Assembly: GCA_003481745.1 (NCBI GenBank)
Contig: QULP01000001.1
Span: 62,001 to 126,000, forward strand
Direction: 5' to 3'
DNA length: 64,000 nucleotides
Origin: Firmicutes bacterium OM04-13BH
GTDB taxonomy: Bacteria > Bacillota > Clostridia > Lachnospirales > Lachnospiraceae
Below are positions 43,029 through 52,567 of the stretch, in pieces (position 1 is the first letter of the stretch; every line of letters begins with the position of its first letter). The translations under genes were made by a program, and so were the position numbers. Below the pieces are notes generated by a model that was not told the DNA's origin, did not search any database, and saw nothing but the letters and a program-made list of their open reading frames with translations.

Positions 43029-44325
43029 CTTCTCTTAAAATATACAATCCCTGAATAATTGCCAACATAATAATCGTACTAAGAACAGAGCTTCCACCAT
43101 AACTGACTAACGGAAGTGTAATTCCTGTCATTGGAATAAACTTTGTTACACCTCCAATTGTCAAAAACACCTGAAATGCATATTCTGTTCCAAGTCCAAG
43201 GGCAATCAGTTTATAAAACGGTCGTTTAATCTGCAGTGAGATATTCACTACTAAAACAAACAGGCTCATACAGATTAAAATCAGACACATTGCAAACAAT
43301 CCACCCAATTCTTCACAAATTGCCGCAAACATATAGTCCTGTTTTACAAACGGAATCATATTCGGTGAGCCCTGGCAAAGCCCCATTCCAAACCATCCTC
43401 CTGTTCCGATTGCAAATAACCCCTGAACAATCTGATAACCGGAACTTTGATAAACAGAAAACGGGTCTTTCCAGGCGATCACCCTTTGCCTTACATGGCT
43501 GAATAAAAAGTATGCTACTACTGCTGCAAGAGAACCAGATCCCAGTCCCGCAAACAGATAAAGCGGTTTTTTTGTCGCTACATAAAGCATTACCACATAA
43601 GTAATAAAAAATACAACCGCACTTCCCAAGTCTCTTGATAACACTAAAATCAACACATAAACCGCTGCGATTGCTGTTGTAATCACATGATCCCGAAACT
43701 CCATATTTTTCTTATACAATCTGCATGCTACAAAAAACACAAAGATAATCTTCACAAATTCAGATGGCTGAAACGCAAATCCCCCAAAGGAAATATTGAT
43801 TTTTGCTCCATTTACATTTTTTCCAAGCACCAGCACAGTAAGCAAGAGCAAAAGTCCTACCACCGCATAAAACCAGGTCCATTTATTTAAGAACCGGAAT
43901 TTATGAATCATAACCGGTATCACCATCGCAATGATTGTGGCAATAACTACAATCTCAAACTGACGCACTGCTGATTCCATATCCAGTCTCGCCAGCATAA
44001 TAAAACCAATTGACAGTAACATACAGGTATGATTCAGTAAAAGCAGAGATGAATTTTTATAAAAAATCCGATATAAAATCTGAACCGCAATAAAATACAA
44101 TAACTGTACTATAAAAAAATAAATAATTTCCAATTCCTGCTTTTTCAAAAAAATTACAAGAAACGCCATAAAATCCATGAAAAAGATAAGCATCAGCTGT
44201 TTCTTCAAGATATATCTCTTATCTTCCTCATAACGATATCCAAAAACAATAAAACTCTCTAAAGTATAAAGTGCAATTAAAATCAAAAGTAAATATTTAG
44301 AAAGTGTAACAATCAAATTAATCAA
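42919..44325 (-). CDS. FtsW/RodA/SpoVE family (SEDS) peptidoglycan polymerase
   Basis: This 468-residue integral membrane protein has about ten membrane helices and conserved SEDS motifs, including FQPSEFVKI, DLGSAVVFF and LPLVSYGGSS. SEDS proteins polymerise glycan strands and pair with a class B PBP. The cytoplasmic tail is highly charged (ERQKRRAAQMARR) and its coding sequence overlaps the start of the PBP gene. Whether it acts in division, elongation or sporulation is not decidable here. Confidence 0.92.
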   Translation of the reverse strand: MINLIVTLSKYLLLILIALYTLESFIVFGYRYEEDKRYILKKQLMLIFFMDFMAFLVIFLKKQELEIIYFFIVQLLYFIAVQILYRIFYKNSSLLLLNHTCMLLSIGFIMLARLDMESAVRQFEIVVIATIIAMVIPVMIHKFRFLNKWTWFYAVVGLLLLLTVLVLGKNVNGAKINISFGGFAFQPSEFVKIIFVFFVACRLYKKNMEFRDHVITTAIAAVYVLILVLSRDLGSAVVFFITYVVMLYVATKKPLYLFAGLGSGSLAAVVAYFLFSHVRQRVIAWKDPFSVYQSSGYQIVQGLFAIGTGGWFGMGLCQGSPNMIPFVKQDYMFAAICEELGGLFAMCLILICMSLFVLVVNISLQIKRPFYKLIALGLGTEYAFQVFLTIGGVTKFIPMTGITLPLVSYGGSSVLSTIIMLAIIQGLYILREDEDDELERQKRRAAQMARREAQRTAGEAHRKKSTRG

Positions 44326-44333
44326 ATTTTCAC

Positions 44334-46550
44334 CTACTCTACTCCACGCTTAAAATGTCCCTTTGTAAATTCTAAAACATTTTTCGGCACGTTTTTTTTA
44401 TTTTTGTAAACTCCAAGAAACAACTCAAGCAGTTCTTTTGACTCCTGTTTTCTCTCTGTTGTCAGACTGATTCTCAGATTTTTTATTCCAAGTTTTTTTA
44501 TCTTTTCTTCTTCCTGAAGAAAACCGGTAGGAATACTGTTATAAATTACATTATAGCAAAAATCACAGACGGTTTTTGTTCGGAATCTGCTCTTGTATCG
44601 GTCTGTCAATGTTACAATATCTGCTTTCTTTTCGCAACGCTCACAGGTCTTTTTTAAACACTGTGCCGAAATCATCATCGGATAATATCCATAAATAATC
44701 ATTTCGCTGTCACTGTTCTCTCTCTTTTTGATTTCGCTCTCATTTAATTCAAGAGGAATCGTGGTTCTTTTGACTCCTTTTTTATCAAAAAAGCATTTCG
44801 ACTCATCATTCATCGTATAAAGACTAAAATCGCAGACTGCCTGATTTAAGAACCCCATTTTTTCAAGTAACCCCAGTTCCTCTACGTTGCGAATCAAAAA
44901 TCCCTCCAGACGTTCTGCACTATACTCAATTAATTTTCTTATCTGGTCTGTTTTCTCTTTTCTTAATATATAAGGAAGCATCAGATAGGCTTCTTTTTTC
45001 TTTTTATGAATCCTTTCGACTATCTGATCTAATTTCTGCTCTACTGAGTTTCCCCACACCAATGTACTGTCAAAATAAACTCCCGTTATTTCTGGACGCT
45101 CGAGTACCGCAGACAGCTGTTCCCTGGTTTCAACTGATGCATAATAATAAATTTCTTCTGAAGTTTCTAACTCTGATGATTTTGATTCTGCATAATTATT
45201 GTTCTGCTCTCCTGTTTTTTCAGGAAGTGTACGTTTAAAACTGTTAAGATATTGCTCTTTTAACAAAGAAAGCCCTTTTCTTCTCAGCTCATTCAAACTT
45301 TGCATCGGAAGAAATCCCTGTTCATCTGTCTGAATTTCCAGATTTTCAAAACAAAACGGTGTATTTCCGGTTTTCATCATCTGTTTTCTGATGCGTTCTT
45401 GTGTCAGTGCCTGATTTTGCGCCATCTCGAGTCTGTCACCCTCGACTGACACCCGAATCTTATCATATTCCAAATCTAAAATTGCCGGTGCTCCCGTATA
45501 CAGCATTAAAGTTCCATTTATTTTTTCCTGAAGTTTTTTTTCTGTGTACTCTTTCTTTAATGTATGAAAAAGTGCTTCATCTCTTTGACATACTCCTTTT
45601 TCTTTCTTCTGCTGTTTTAAATTTTCAAGTGCCACCATATTCCTTCCATTATGCTGCCTATAATATCCCTGACTAAATCCATCTCTTTGATACAGTTCCA
45701 GTAATTCTTCAAAATCACTTTTTTCTACATGATAGGATGCTGGATTTTTCTCATATAAATCCAGATATTTTCGATAAATTCGGGTCACTCCTGCTGCATA
45801 CTCCGGTTTTTTCATGCGCCCCTCTATCTTAAGAGAGTACACTCCCGCATTTAAAATTTCAGGAAGCAGTTCAATCGTACACATATCTTTCAGGCTTAAC
45901 GGATATTCCTCTTTTTGGCTGCCTGTTTTTTTTCCATAACATTCCACCTTATAAGGAAGTCGGCAGGGCTGGGCACAGCGTCCACGATTTCCGCTTCTTC
46001 CCCCTAACATACTTGAAAACAGACACATTCCTGAATAACTGTAACACAAAGCTCCATGAATAAAACTTTCAATTTCTACTCCTGTCTGCTCATCGATTTC
46101 TTTTATCTCCGAAAGCGAAAGTTCCCTTGCTGTTACGACTCTTGAAACTCCAAATTTCTTTAACAGTCTTGCTCCTTCTGCTCCGGTAACTGCCATCTGT
46201 GTACTTGCATGTAAAGGCAGTTTGGGAAATTCTTTTTTTAAAAAAGTAAGTACCCCAAAATCCTGAACAATCACTGCATCCAATCCCTGTTCATAAAAAG
46301 GTGCAATATAATCATAAAGCTGTGTTTTTAATTCTTTATTTTTTAACAACGTATTTACGGTCAGATACAGTTTCTTTTTGTGGAGATGCACATAATCAAT
46401 GGCTTCTTTTAATCCTTCCTCCTCGGGATTATTTGCGTAAGCTCTTGCCCCAAATAACTCTCCTCCCATATAAACGGCATCCGCTCCGGCTGCTATTGCA
46501 GCTCTCATTCCTTCTATCGAACCGGCAGGTGCCAGTAACTCTAATTTCAT
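44334..46550 (-). CDS. U32 family peptidase
   Basis: This 738-residue protein starts MKLELLAPAGSIEGM and carries the U32 signature ESFIHGALCYSYSGMCLFS, followed by the GNRGRCAQPCRLPY cysteines. A C-terminal half with CERCEKKADIVTLTD and CDFCYN cysteines fits the U32 collagenase-like/RlhA-type proteins, some of which hydroxylate rRNA. The ATG at 46550 has AAAGGA 12 bases upstream; the ATG at 46562 is too close to that box. Confidence 0.9.
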   Translation of the reverse strand: MKLELLAPAGSIEGMRAAIAAGADAVYMGGELFGARAYANNPEEEGLKEAIDYVHLHKKKLYLTVNTLLKNKELKTQLYDYIAPFYEQGLDAVIVQDFGVLTFLKKEFPKLPLHASTQMAVTGAEGARLLKKFGVSRVVTARELSLSEIKEIDEQTGVEIESFIHGALCYSYSGMCLFSSMLGGRSGNRGRCAQPCRLPYKVECYGKKTGSQKEEYPLSLKDMCTIELLPEILNAGVYSLKIEGRMKKPEYAAGVTRIYRKYLDLYEKNPASYHVEKSDFEELLELYQRDGFSQGYYRQHNGRNMVALENLKQQKKEKGVCQRDEALFHTLKKEYTEKKLQEKINGTLMLYTGAPAILDLEYDKIRVSVEGDRLEMAQNQALTQERIRKQMMKTGNTPFCFENLEIQTDEQGFLPMQSLNELRRKGLSLLKEQYLNSFKRTLPEKTGEQNNNYAESKSSELETSEEIYYYASVETREQLSAVLERPEITGVYFDSTLVWGNSVEQKLDQIVERIHKKKKEAYLMLPYILRKEKTDQIRKLIEYSAERLEGFLIRNVEELGLLEKMGFLNQAVCDFSLYTMNDESKCFFDKKGVKRTTIPLELNESEIKKRENSDSEMIIYGYYPMMISAQCLKKTCERCEKKADIVTLTDRYKSRFRTKTVCDFCYNVIYNSIPTGFLQEEEKIKKLGIKNLRISLTTERKQESKELLELFLGVYKNKKNVPKNVLEFTKGHFKRGVE

Positions 46551-46696
46551 AAAAATTTTCATTCCTTTCTTATTTTCCGATTCTTTCCTGTCATTCAACT
46601 TTTAATCATTTAACCAAATCAAGCCCAAAAATGAATTACAAGCCAAACATCCGCTTAACTGACTCAAATCAACTTTCCACTATAGATTTTATGACA

Positions 46697-46731
46697 GAAA
46701 AAGGGCGTGTCCCTCTTTCGAAGCGCGCCCT
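46697..46731 (-). terminator. Terminator after zapA
   Basis: AGGGCGCGC and CGTGTCCCT-type arms end with ACGCCCTTTTT on the minus strand, 28 bases after the zapA stop. The T run and GC-rich stem fit a rho-independent terminator. Confidence 0.75.
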
Positions 46732-46758
46732 CTCAATTTCGGAATCTTTTGCAGCTGC

Positions 46759-47169
46759 TTATTTTTTAAGACGCCCGCCAAGTTCCTTTTCCAACTCTTC
46801 TATCTTCTTTTGTAATTTTTCCATTTGTTCCATTTTTAATGCAATTTCTTTTTCTGCATTTTCCAGCCGAACCTGAGACGTAATCAAATCATGTTTTAAT
46901 TCATAGCTTTCTCTGTCTTTTGTTTCCAGTTCTTCTTCAAACAATTCTGCCTGACGTTTTGCCTTAAAATAATCATCTGCAACATTTAAATCCAACAGCG
47001 TATGTTTGGTTTCAAGAGACTGACGGCTGTAACCTGGAAGCTGACCCAGCTCGGTCATTTTATTATTTATGTAATATGCAACCTTCTGCAGGTATTCTTC
47101 GCTTTCATAACCACTTAAGGTCATTATCTTACCTCCGATCAAAACCTGCGTTGTATTTTTCACTGCCAT
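46759..47169 (-). CDS. zapA: Cell division protein ZapA
   Basis: This 136-residue protein has the ZapA core (QVLIGGKIMTLSGYESEEYLQKVAYYINNKM) and a long C-terminal coiled coil (about residues 75-130). ZapA crosslinks FtsZ filaments. It is 92 bases downstream of ruvB, in the same direction. Confidence 0.93.
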   Translation of the reverse strand: MAVKNTTQVLIGGKIMTLSGYESEEYLQKVAYYINNKMTELGQLPGYSRQSLETKHTLLDLNVADDYFKAKRQAELFEEELETKDRESYELKHDLITSQVRLENAEKEIALKMEQMEKLQKKIEELEKELGGRLKK

Positions 47170-47261
47170 ATAGGGTCCTCCCGATTTTTCTTTTGCTTAT
47201 TCTTTCACTGTCTATTATAATCGAAATACAGAGAAAAACAACCTTTTCTTTTGGCTCTTAT

Positions 47262-48260
47262 TTAAGATTTTCTGTCAATCCCCAAATGTTCATAAGCAAA
47301 ATCGCCTGCTACACGACCTCTCGGTGTTCGCACAAGAAAACCATTTTTAATCAGATATGGTTCATATACATCCTCAATTGTTCCGGAATCTTCTCCGATT
47401 GCCGCTGCAAGTGTATCAAGTCCGACCGGTCCTCCTGAAAACTGTACCATAATCGTACTTAAAATTCTACGGTCAATCTGGTCTAATCCATATCGGTCTA
47501 CTTCTAATAAATTCAATGCAAAATCCGCAACTTCTTTTGTGATTTTTCCATCATAACGCACCTGTGCAAAATCTCTCACTCTCTTTAGCAGCCGATTTGC
47601 CAAACGTGGAGTTCCTCTTGATCGTCTTGCCATCTCCATAGCACCTTCTTCATCAATCTCTACTCCAAGCACTTTTGCAGAACGGATAATAATTGTTTTT
47701 AATTCATTTTCTGTATAGTATTCAAGATGATGTACCACTCCAAAACGGTCACGAAGCGGTGCAGTCAACATTCCGGCACGGGTTGTTGCTCCCACCAGCG
47801 TAAATTTTGGAAGTTCCAGACGAATCGACCTTGCAGAAGTTCCCTTTCCAATCATAATATCAATGGCATAATCTTCCATAGCAGGATATAAGACTTCTTC
47901 TACCTGCCGGTTTAACCGGTGAATTTCATCGACAAACAATACATCATGTTCCTGAAGATTATTCAAAATTGCTGCCATTTCTCCTGGTTTTTCAATCGCC
48001 GGACCACTTGTTACTTTTAAATGAACTCCCATTTCATTTGCAATAATCCCGGCAAGCGTTGTCTTTCCAAGTCCTGGAGGACCATAAAAAAGAACATGGT
48101 CCAATGCATCATTTCTCTGTTTTGCAGCCTCGATATAAACTTTCAGATTTTCTTTTGCTTTTTCCTGACCAATATAATCGACTAAGAGCTGTGGTCGAAG
48201 ATTTCCCTCTGTCTTTAAGTCCTCTTCTATCACATCTGTTGTTATGATTCTTCTTTCCAT
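47262..48260 (-). CDS. ruvB: Holliday junction branch migration helicase RuvB
   Basis: This 332-residue AAA+ motor drives branch migration. Walker [10 protein letters not shown], Walker B VDEIHR and the arginine finger region RDRFG are visible, and the C-terminal winged helix is complete. It starts 12 bases after ruvA and works with recU encoded elsewhere in the window. Confidence 0.98.
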   Translation of the reverse strand: MERRIITTDVIEEDLKTEGNLRPQLLVDYIGQEKAKENLKVYIEAAKQRNDALDHVLFYGPPGLGKTTLAGIIANEMGVHLKVTSGPAIEKPGEMAAILNNLQEHDVLFVDEIHRLNRQVEEVLYPAMEDYAIDIMIGKGTSARSIRLELPKFTLVGATTRAGMLTAPLRDRFGVVHHLEYYTENELKTIIIRSAKVLGVEIDEEGAMEMARRSRGTPRLANRLLKRVRDFAQVRYDGKITKEVADFALNLLEVDRYGLDQIDRRILSTIMVQFSGGPVGLDTLAAAIGEDSGTIEDVYEPYLIKNGFLVRTPRGRVAGDFAYEHLGIDRKS

Positions 48261-48272
48261 CTTCTTTTCCCA

Positions 48273-48893
48273 CTACAAATTCATATTTTTTAACGCTAAT
48301 TTCAAAATTGTTTCCACATCCATATCCGGTGTCACCCCGGTCTGACGGACTGCACGCAGTGCTTCTGTACTCGAATATCCAAGCGCTGTCAATGCATCGA
48401 CTGCATCTTTTTTTGCAGCATTCTCTTCTTTACTTTCCATCTTTCCTTCTGTTTCTCTGGCATGCTCCTGTTTTGTCTCAAATACCTCTTCCAAATCAAT
48501 TTTATCTTTTAATTCTAAAATTAATTTCTGTGCCGTCTTCTTTCCAATTCCAGGTGCTTTTGAAATCGTTTTTACATCATCTGAAAGCACAGCAAAACGA
48601 AGTTCATCTGTCGTAAGACCCGATAAAATCCCAAGTGCTGCTTTCGGACCGATTCCATTGACTCCTAACAGCAGACGAAAAGTTTTTAATTCATCTAAAT
48701 TCAAAAATCCATACAACTGCATTGCATCTTCCCTTACATTCAAATGCGTATAAATCTTAACTTCTTTTCCCACTAAATCTTGTGTATCAAAAGAAGATGC
48801 CGGCATCATAATATTATATCCAATATTCCCAGACTCTAAAACGATTCGTTCTTCTTCTATCCAGGCAACTTCACCTTTTATATAAGCAATCAT
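48273..48893 (-). CDS. ruvA: Holliday junction DNA helicase subunit RuvA
   Basis: This 206-residue protein has the N-terminal OB domain (MIAYIKGEVAWIEEERIVLESGNIGY), tandem helix-hairpin-helix motifs (LLGVNGIGPKAAL, KAPGIGKKTAQKL) and the C-terminal RuvB-binding domain. Its start overlaps the Gx transporter stop by 4 bases. Confidence 0.98.
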   Translation of the reverse strand: MIAYIKGEVAWIEEERIVLESGNIGYNIMMPASSFDTQDLVGKEVKIYTHLNVREDAMQLYGFLNLDELKTFRLLLGVNGIGPKAALGILSGLTTDELRFAVLSDDVKTISKAPGIGKKTAQKLILELKDKIDLEEVFETKQEHARETEGKMESKEENAAKKDAVDALTALGYSSTEALRAVRQTGVTPDMDVETILKLALKNMNL

Positions 48894-49408
48894 ATTCTGT
48901 CCTTTCCCGTTCTGTCCTTTTTAAGCTGTATTCTATTTAATACTTCCGTTGCTAACGTTCCCATCAAAAATCCTGCTATAACACCAGATACCAATAATAC
49001 CGGAAGATACCAAAACAGATTTAAATTTCCTACAACAAAAGACGCTACAATAATCTGAGCAATATTATGTGAGACACCTCCGGCAACACTGACTCCAACT
49101 ACAGAGAACCATTTTGTCTTTTTTAAAATCACCATAAGTCCAAGACTCACCACTGCGCCTGCAAGGCTAAATAATATAGAAAACAGATTTCCAAACAAAA
49201 AACCAATGACCAGAATACGCACAAAGGAAACCGCAACAGCTTCTTTTACCCCATATAAATAAAGCAAAAAAACAATTACAAGATTTGCAAGCCCCAGTTT
49301 CACTCCAGGGATTCCAAGAGGAAATAAAGATTCTACATAGCCAAATATAATTGCAATTGCAGAAAATATGCCTAAATATGCTGTCTTTTTTATTATTATC
49401 TCATTCAT
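48890..49408 (-). CDS. Gx transporter family protein
   Basis: This ~172-residue integral membrane protein has about five helices and contains FGYVESLFPLGIPGVKLGLAN, typical of the PF07456 family annotated as Gx transporter or heptaprenyl diphosphate synthase component I. The frame continues upstream into the NusG domain II gene, but the ATG at 49408 with AGAGAGA upstream avoids the overlap. These families often sit next to Rnf-type genes; the substrate is unknown. Confidence 0.85.
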   Translation of the reverse strand: MNEIIIKKTAYLGIFSAIAIIFGYVESLFPLGIPGVKLGLANLVIVFLLYLYGVKEAVAVSFVRILVIGFLFGNLFSILFSLAGAVVSLGLMVILKKTKWFSVVGVSVAGGVSHNIAQIIVASFVVGNLNLFWYLPVLLVSGVIAGFLMGTLATEVLNRIQLKKDRTGKDRI

Positions 49409-49436
49409 TCTCTCTAAATCCAATATCTTATTTTTC

Positions 49437-49814
49437 TTAATAAGTAATACTATCTGGTTTTTCACTGCTCTCGATTTCCAATACCACTTTGTTTGGCAAA
49501 CACACTATTGTTCCTCCCTTTGTAGAAATCGCTTTTTGATGAATACATAACTTGTCCGGACAGTCTGCTTCTGTCATTGTCACCTTTCCATCCTTTATTT
49601 CGCAGATATTTGTATCATTGATTTCTATTGTCCGGTTTTTTGAAAGTGAATATGTACCATACTGTTTTCCATCCACCGTAATTTTGAGCATCCCCTGCTG
49701 TTCTTCTTTTTGAAGAGAATCTCTCTTCTGATTTATAAAAGGAATCAACCAGAAAATCAAAGCGAGCAGTAATACTCCTCCAATTAATATCATATCTTTT
49801 TTATTTATTTTCAT
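49437..49814 (-). CDS. NusG domain II-containing membrane-anchored protein
   Basis: This 125-residue protein has one N-terminal membrane helix (about residues 9-27) and an extracytoplasmic domain ending with CPDKLCIHQKAISTKGGTIVCLPNKVVLEI, typical of NusG domain II proteins. It is unlikely to act in transcription. It pairs with the Gx transporter gene 28 bases downstream and follows the rnf operon. Confidence 0.88.
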   Translation of the reverse strand: MKINKKDMILIGGVLLLALIFWLIPFINQKRDSLQKEEQQGMLKITVDGKQYGTYSLSKNRTIEINDTNICEIKDGKVTMTEADCPDKLCIHQKAISTKGGTIVCLPNKVVLEIESSEKPDSITY

Positions 49815-49831
49815 TTTTCCATTCTAACATA

Positions 49832-49875
49832 AAGAGAGCCAAAATGCAAATATATGTTCGCATTTTGGCTCTTTG
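49832..49875 (-). terminator. Terminator of the rnf operon
   Basis: A 15-17-bp stem, GAGCCAAAATGC / GCATTTTGGCTC, lies 9 bases after the rnfB stop. A T-rich tail follows on the minus strand. It separates rnf from the NusG domain II gene. Confidence 0.85.
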
Positions 49876-49883
49876 GACTCATT

Positions 49884-50669
49884 TTATGCAATTACTTTTC
49901 TAGGACATACTTCTTTGCATTTACCGCAATTCGTACATTTTTCTTTATCAATATGAGCTACATTATCTGTAACTGTGATTGCTCCTGCCGGACATTCTTT
50001 TTCACATTTCTTACATCCGATACAGCCCACTTTACAGGCTCCCATGACCTCTTTTCCTTTTTCCTTGGAACTGCATCCAACCTGATGCTGTCCATAAGGG
50101 ATGATTTCAATCAGATGTTTCGGACACTCTGCAACACATTTTCCGCAGGATTTACATTTTTCCTGATCCACTTTTGCAATCCCATTTATGATATGAATTG
50201 CATCAAACGGACACACTTTCACACAGTTTCCATAACCAAGACAGCCAAATCCACAGGATTTTTTACCACCGCTCTGCATCAAAGCTGCCATTTTACAATC
50301 TTCTTCACCTGCATATTCATAAAGAGAAGTCGTTTTTTCACAATCTCCAAGACATTTTACAAACGCACTTGTACGAACGGTTTCTCCTACTTCTTCTCCC
50401 ATTACAGCCGCTATTTTCGCTGCAACCGGTGCTCCGCCGACCGGACATGCATTGACCGGAGCTTCTCCTTTTGCAATTGCCGCTGCAAGACCATCACATC
50501 CTGGGTAACCACATCCGCCACAGTTATTTCCAGGAAGCTGTTCTCTTACCGCAACTTCTTTTTCATCTACTTCTACAGCAAATTTCTTTCCGGCCAGTCC
50601 AAGGAACACTCCGATAAAGAGGCCCACGCCACCTACTAAAACTGCTGCAATTACAATACCTGTAATCAT
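49884..50669 (-). CDS. rnfB: Rnf complex iron-sulfur subunit RnfB
   Basis: This 261-residue subunit has an N-terminal membrane helix, the CGGCGYPGCDG 4Fe-4S (Fer4_21) motif, and six further clusters of cysteines with CxxCxxC ferredoxin motifs (for example CKSCGKCVAECP and CTNCGKCKEVCP). It carries electrons in ferredoxin:NAD+ oxidoreduction coupled to ion pumping. It is the last gene of the rnf operon. Confidence 0.97.
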   Translation of the reverse strand: MITGIVIAAVLVGGVGLFIGVFLGLAGKKFAVEVDEKEVAVREQLPGNNCGGCGYPGCDGLAAAIAKGEAPVNACPVGGAPVAAKIAAVMGEEVGETVRTSAFVKCLGDCEKTTSLYEYAGEEDCKMAALMQSGGKKSCGFGCLGYGNCVKVCPFDAIHIINGIAKVDQEKCKSCGKCVAECPKHLIEIIPYGQHQVGCSSKEKGKEVMGACKVGCIGCKKCEKECPAGAITVTDNVAHIDKEKCTNCGKCKEVCPRKVIA

Positions 50670-50682
50670 ACTCCGTGCCTCC

Positions 50683-51264
50683 TTAGATTACGCCAGAAAA
50701 GCCAAAGAATGCAATGGCCATTAAACCGGCTGTCAATAATACAATCGGGAATCCCTGGAAATATTTTGGTACATCGTTGTATTCCATTTTTTCTCGAAGT
50801 CCTGCCATCAGTACAATTGAAATTGTAAAACCAAGAGCAGTTGCAAAACCATTTACCGTTCCCTGAAGTACATTATACTCTTTCTGTACGTTGATAACTG
50901 CAACACCAAGTACCGCACAGTTTGTTGTAATTAATGGAAGATATACACCCAGACTCTGATAGAGTGCCGGCATAGATTTCTTAAGAAACATTTCTACAAA
51001 CTGTACTAAAGCTGCAATTACAAGAATAAATACGATAGTCTGTAAAAACTGCATATTAACATGCGGATTTGCCAGTATGTATTTATAAATCAAACTTGTC
51101 ACAAAAGATGATAAGGTAATAACGAAGATAACTGCTCCGCCCATACCTGCTGCTGTTTCTATTTTCTTGGATACGCCGAAGAAAGGGCACAGTCCAAGGA
51201 ACTGACTCAGCACGACATTATTTACAATCGCTGCGCTGATTCCGATAATAAGTAATTCTTTCAT
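50683..51264 (-). CDS. rnfA: Rnf complex membrane subunit RnfA
   Basis: This 193-residue subunit has six membrane helices. It contains NNVVLSQFLGLCPFFGVS and TNCAVLGVAV, the cysteines of which flank a membrane-buried 2Fe-2S centre in Rnf/Nqr complexes. Length is standard. Confidence 0.97.
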   Translation of the reverse strand: MKELLIIGISAAIVNNVVLSQFLGLCPFFGVSKKIETAAGMGGAVIFVITLSSFVTSLIYKYILANPHVNMQFLQTIVFILVIAALVQFVEMFLKKSMPALYQSLGVYLPLITTNCAVLGVAVINVQKEYNVLQGTVNGFATALGFTISIVLMAGLREKMEYNDVPKYFQGFPIVLLTAGLMAIAFFGFSGVI

Positions 51265-51279
51265 TGCGCCTTTCCTCCT

Positions 51280-51957
51280 TTACTGTTTATGACAGGATTT
51301 ATTACCACAGGAAGCACAAGCACCTTCCATGCAATGGATTTCGTGTCTTTCTCCTTCGGGTTTCTTATCCTGTAATTTTGCACGAATCGCTGCCAAAAAT
51401 GCAAGCACAAAGAATGCTCCCGGTGCTAAAATAAAAATGGTTGCCGGTTCGTAAGCCTTCGGCATTACCTGAACTCCAAATACGGTTCCAGCTCCGATTA
51501 ATTCACGGAACGCTGCAAGAATTGTAATGGATAAGGTAAATCCAAGTCCCATTCCCATACCATCAAATAAAGATGGAATCGGAGGATTTTTAGAAGCATA
51601 AGCTTCTGCCCTTCCTAAGATAATACAGTTTACTACAATCAGAGGAATGTAAATTCCAAGTGCATCATACAAAGATGGAATAAAACCCTGAAGTAAAAGC
51701 TGAACCATTGTAACAAAAGATGCAACAATAACAATATAAGCCGGCATACGTACCTTATCCGGAATTACATTTCTAAGAAGTGATATAAATAAGTTCGACA
51801 TCATAAGTACTACCGTAGTTGTAAGTCCCATGCCGATACCATTGATAGCTGCTGTTGTAACCGCAAGTGTCGGACACATACCAAGTACCAGGACAAAGGT
51901 AGGATTTTCCTTTATGATACCGTTATACAAACGCTCAACAGGTGTATTCTGTTTCAT
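51280..51957 (-). CDS. rnfE: Rnf complex membrane subunit RnfE, with a Cys-rich tail
   Basis: This 225-residue membrane subunit has NPTFVLVLGMCPTLAVTTAAINGIGMG and VNCIILGRAEAYASKNP, homologous to RnfA. Beyond the usual C terminus it adds about 25 residues including CMEGACASCGNKSCHKQ, with four cysteines. This is atypical compared with short RnfE tails and could bind metal. One base separates it from rnfG. Confidence 0.95.
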   Translation of the reverse strand: MKQNTPVERLYNGIIKENPTFVLVLGMCPTLAVTTAAINGIGMGLTTTVVLMMSNLFISLLRNVIPDKVRMPAYIVIVASFVTMVQLLLQGFIPSLYDALGIYIPLIVVNCIILGRAEAYASKNPPIPSLFDGMGMGLGFTLSITILAAFRELIGAGTVFGVQVMPKAYEPATIFILAPGAFFVLAFLAAIRAKLQDKKPEGERHEIHCMEGACASCGNKSCHKQ

Positions 51958-51958
51958 C

Positions 51959-52567
51959 CTATTCTCCCTCCTCTACATATCGAAATGCGCAAAGACCTGC
52001 GTTTACGCCTCCAACCATTGCTCTTGAAGTAATGGTCGCACCACTTAATGCATCAATTTCATCTTCGGACTGTGCACCGGTCTTTGTCACTTTAAATTCT
52101 TCCGCTTTTTTGTCTTTAAACTGGTTTTTAAAGTCATCTTTTGTTGCATTCATACCAAGACCGGCAGTTTCACTGATGCTTAAAATTTCAATTCCATTTA
52201 ACGTTCCATCATTTTTAACACCCAGTGAAAAAGTGATATCTCCGCCATATCCTTCCGGAGTCGTAATATTAATTGCATAACCTAACACTTCTCCACTCGC
52301 ATCTTTTGCTTCCATGATCTCATTAATACTCTGGGAAAAACCATTCTGTTCCAGATAAGCGGAAAGGTCAGCATCTTCTGCTTCCACAATTGGCTCAAAG
52401 GAATCTGCTTCTGCAAAAACGGCTTTATATGCTTCTGTTTTTGCACTTTCTTCCTGCTGTGCAATCGGCTCTTTTGTAATCTGGTAAACCAGTCCAAGAA
52501 GCAGACCTGCAATCAATGTGATTACGGTAAGAATCAACGTATCTCTTACAATCGAATCTTTTTTCAT
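51959..52567 (-). CDS. rnfG: Rnf complex FMN-binding subunit RnfG
   Basis: This 202-residue subunit has one N-terminal membrane helix and an extracytoplasmic FMN-binding domain with the flavinylation motif LSGATITSRA (covalent FMN on the Thr). The flavin is attached by an ApbE enzyme encoded elsewhere. It overlaps rnfD by 4 bases. Confidence 0.96.
   Translation of the reverse strand: MKKDSIVRDTLILTVITLIAGLLLGLVYQITKEPIAQQEESAKTEAYKAVFAEADSFEPIVEAEDADLSAYLEQNGFSQSINEIMEAKDASGEVLGYAINITTPEGYGGDITFSLGVKNDGTLNGIEILSISETAGLGMNATKDDFKNQFKDKKAEEFKVTKTGAQSEDEIDALSGATITSRAMVGGVNAGLCAFRYVEEGE

Noticed and set aside
49854..50639. 261-residue plus-strand frame opposite rnfB
   Set aside because: It is an antisense shadow rich in Cys, Phe and Thr that mirrors the ferredoxin-type cysteine codons of rnfB.
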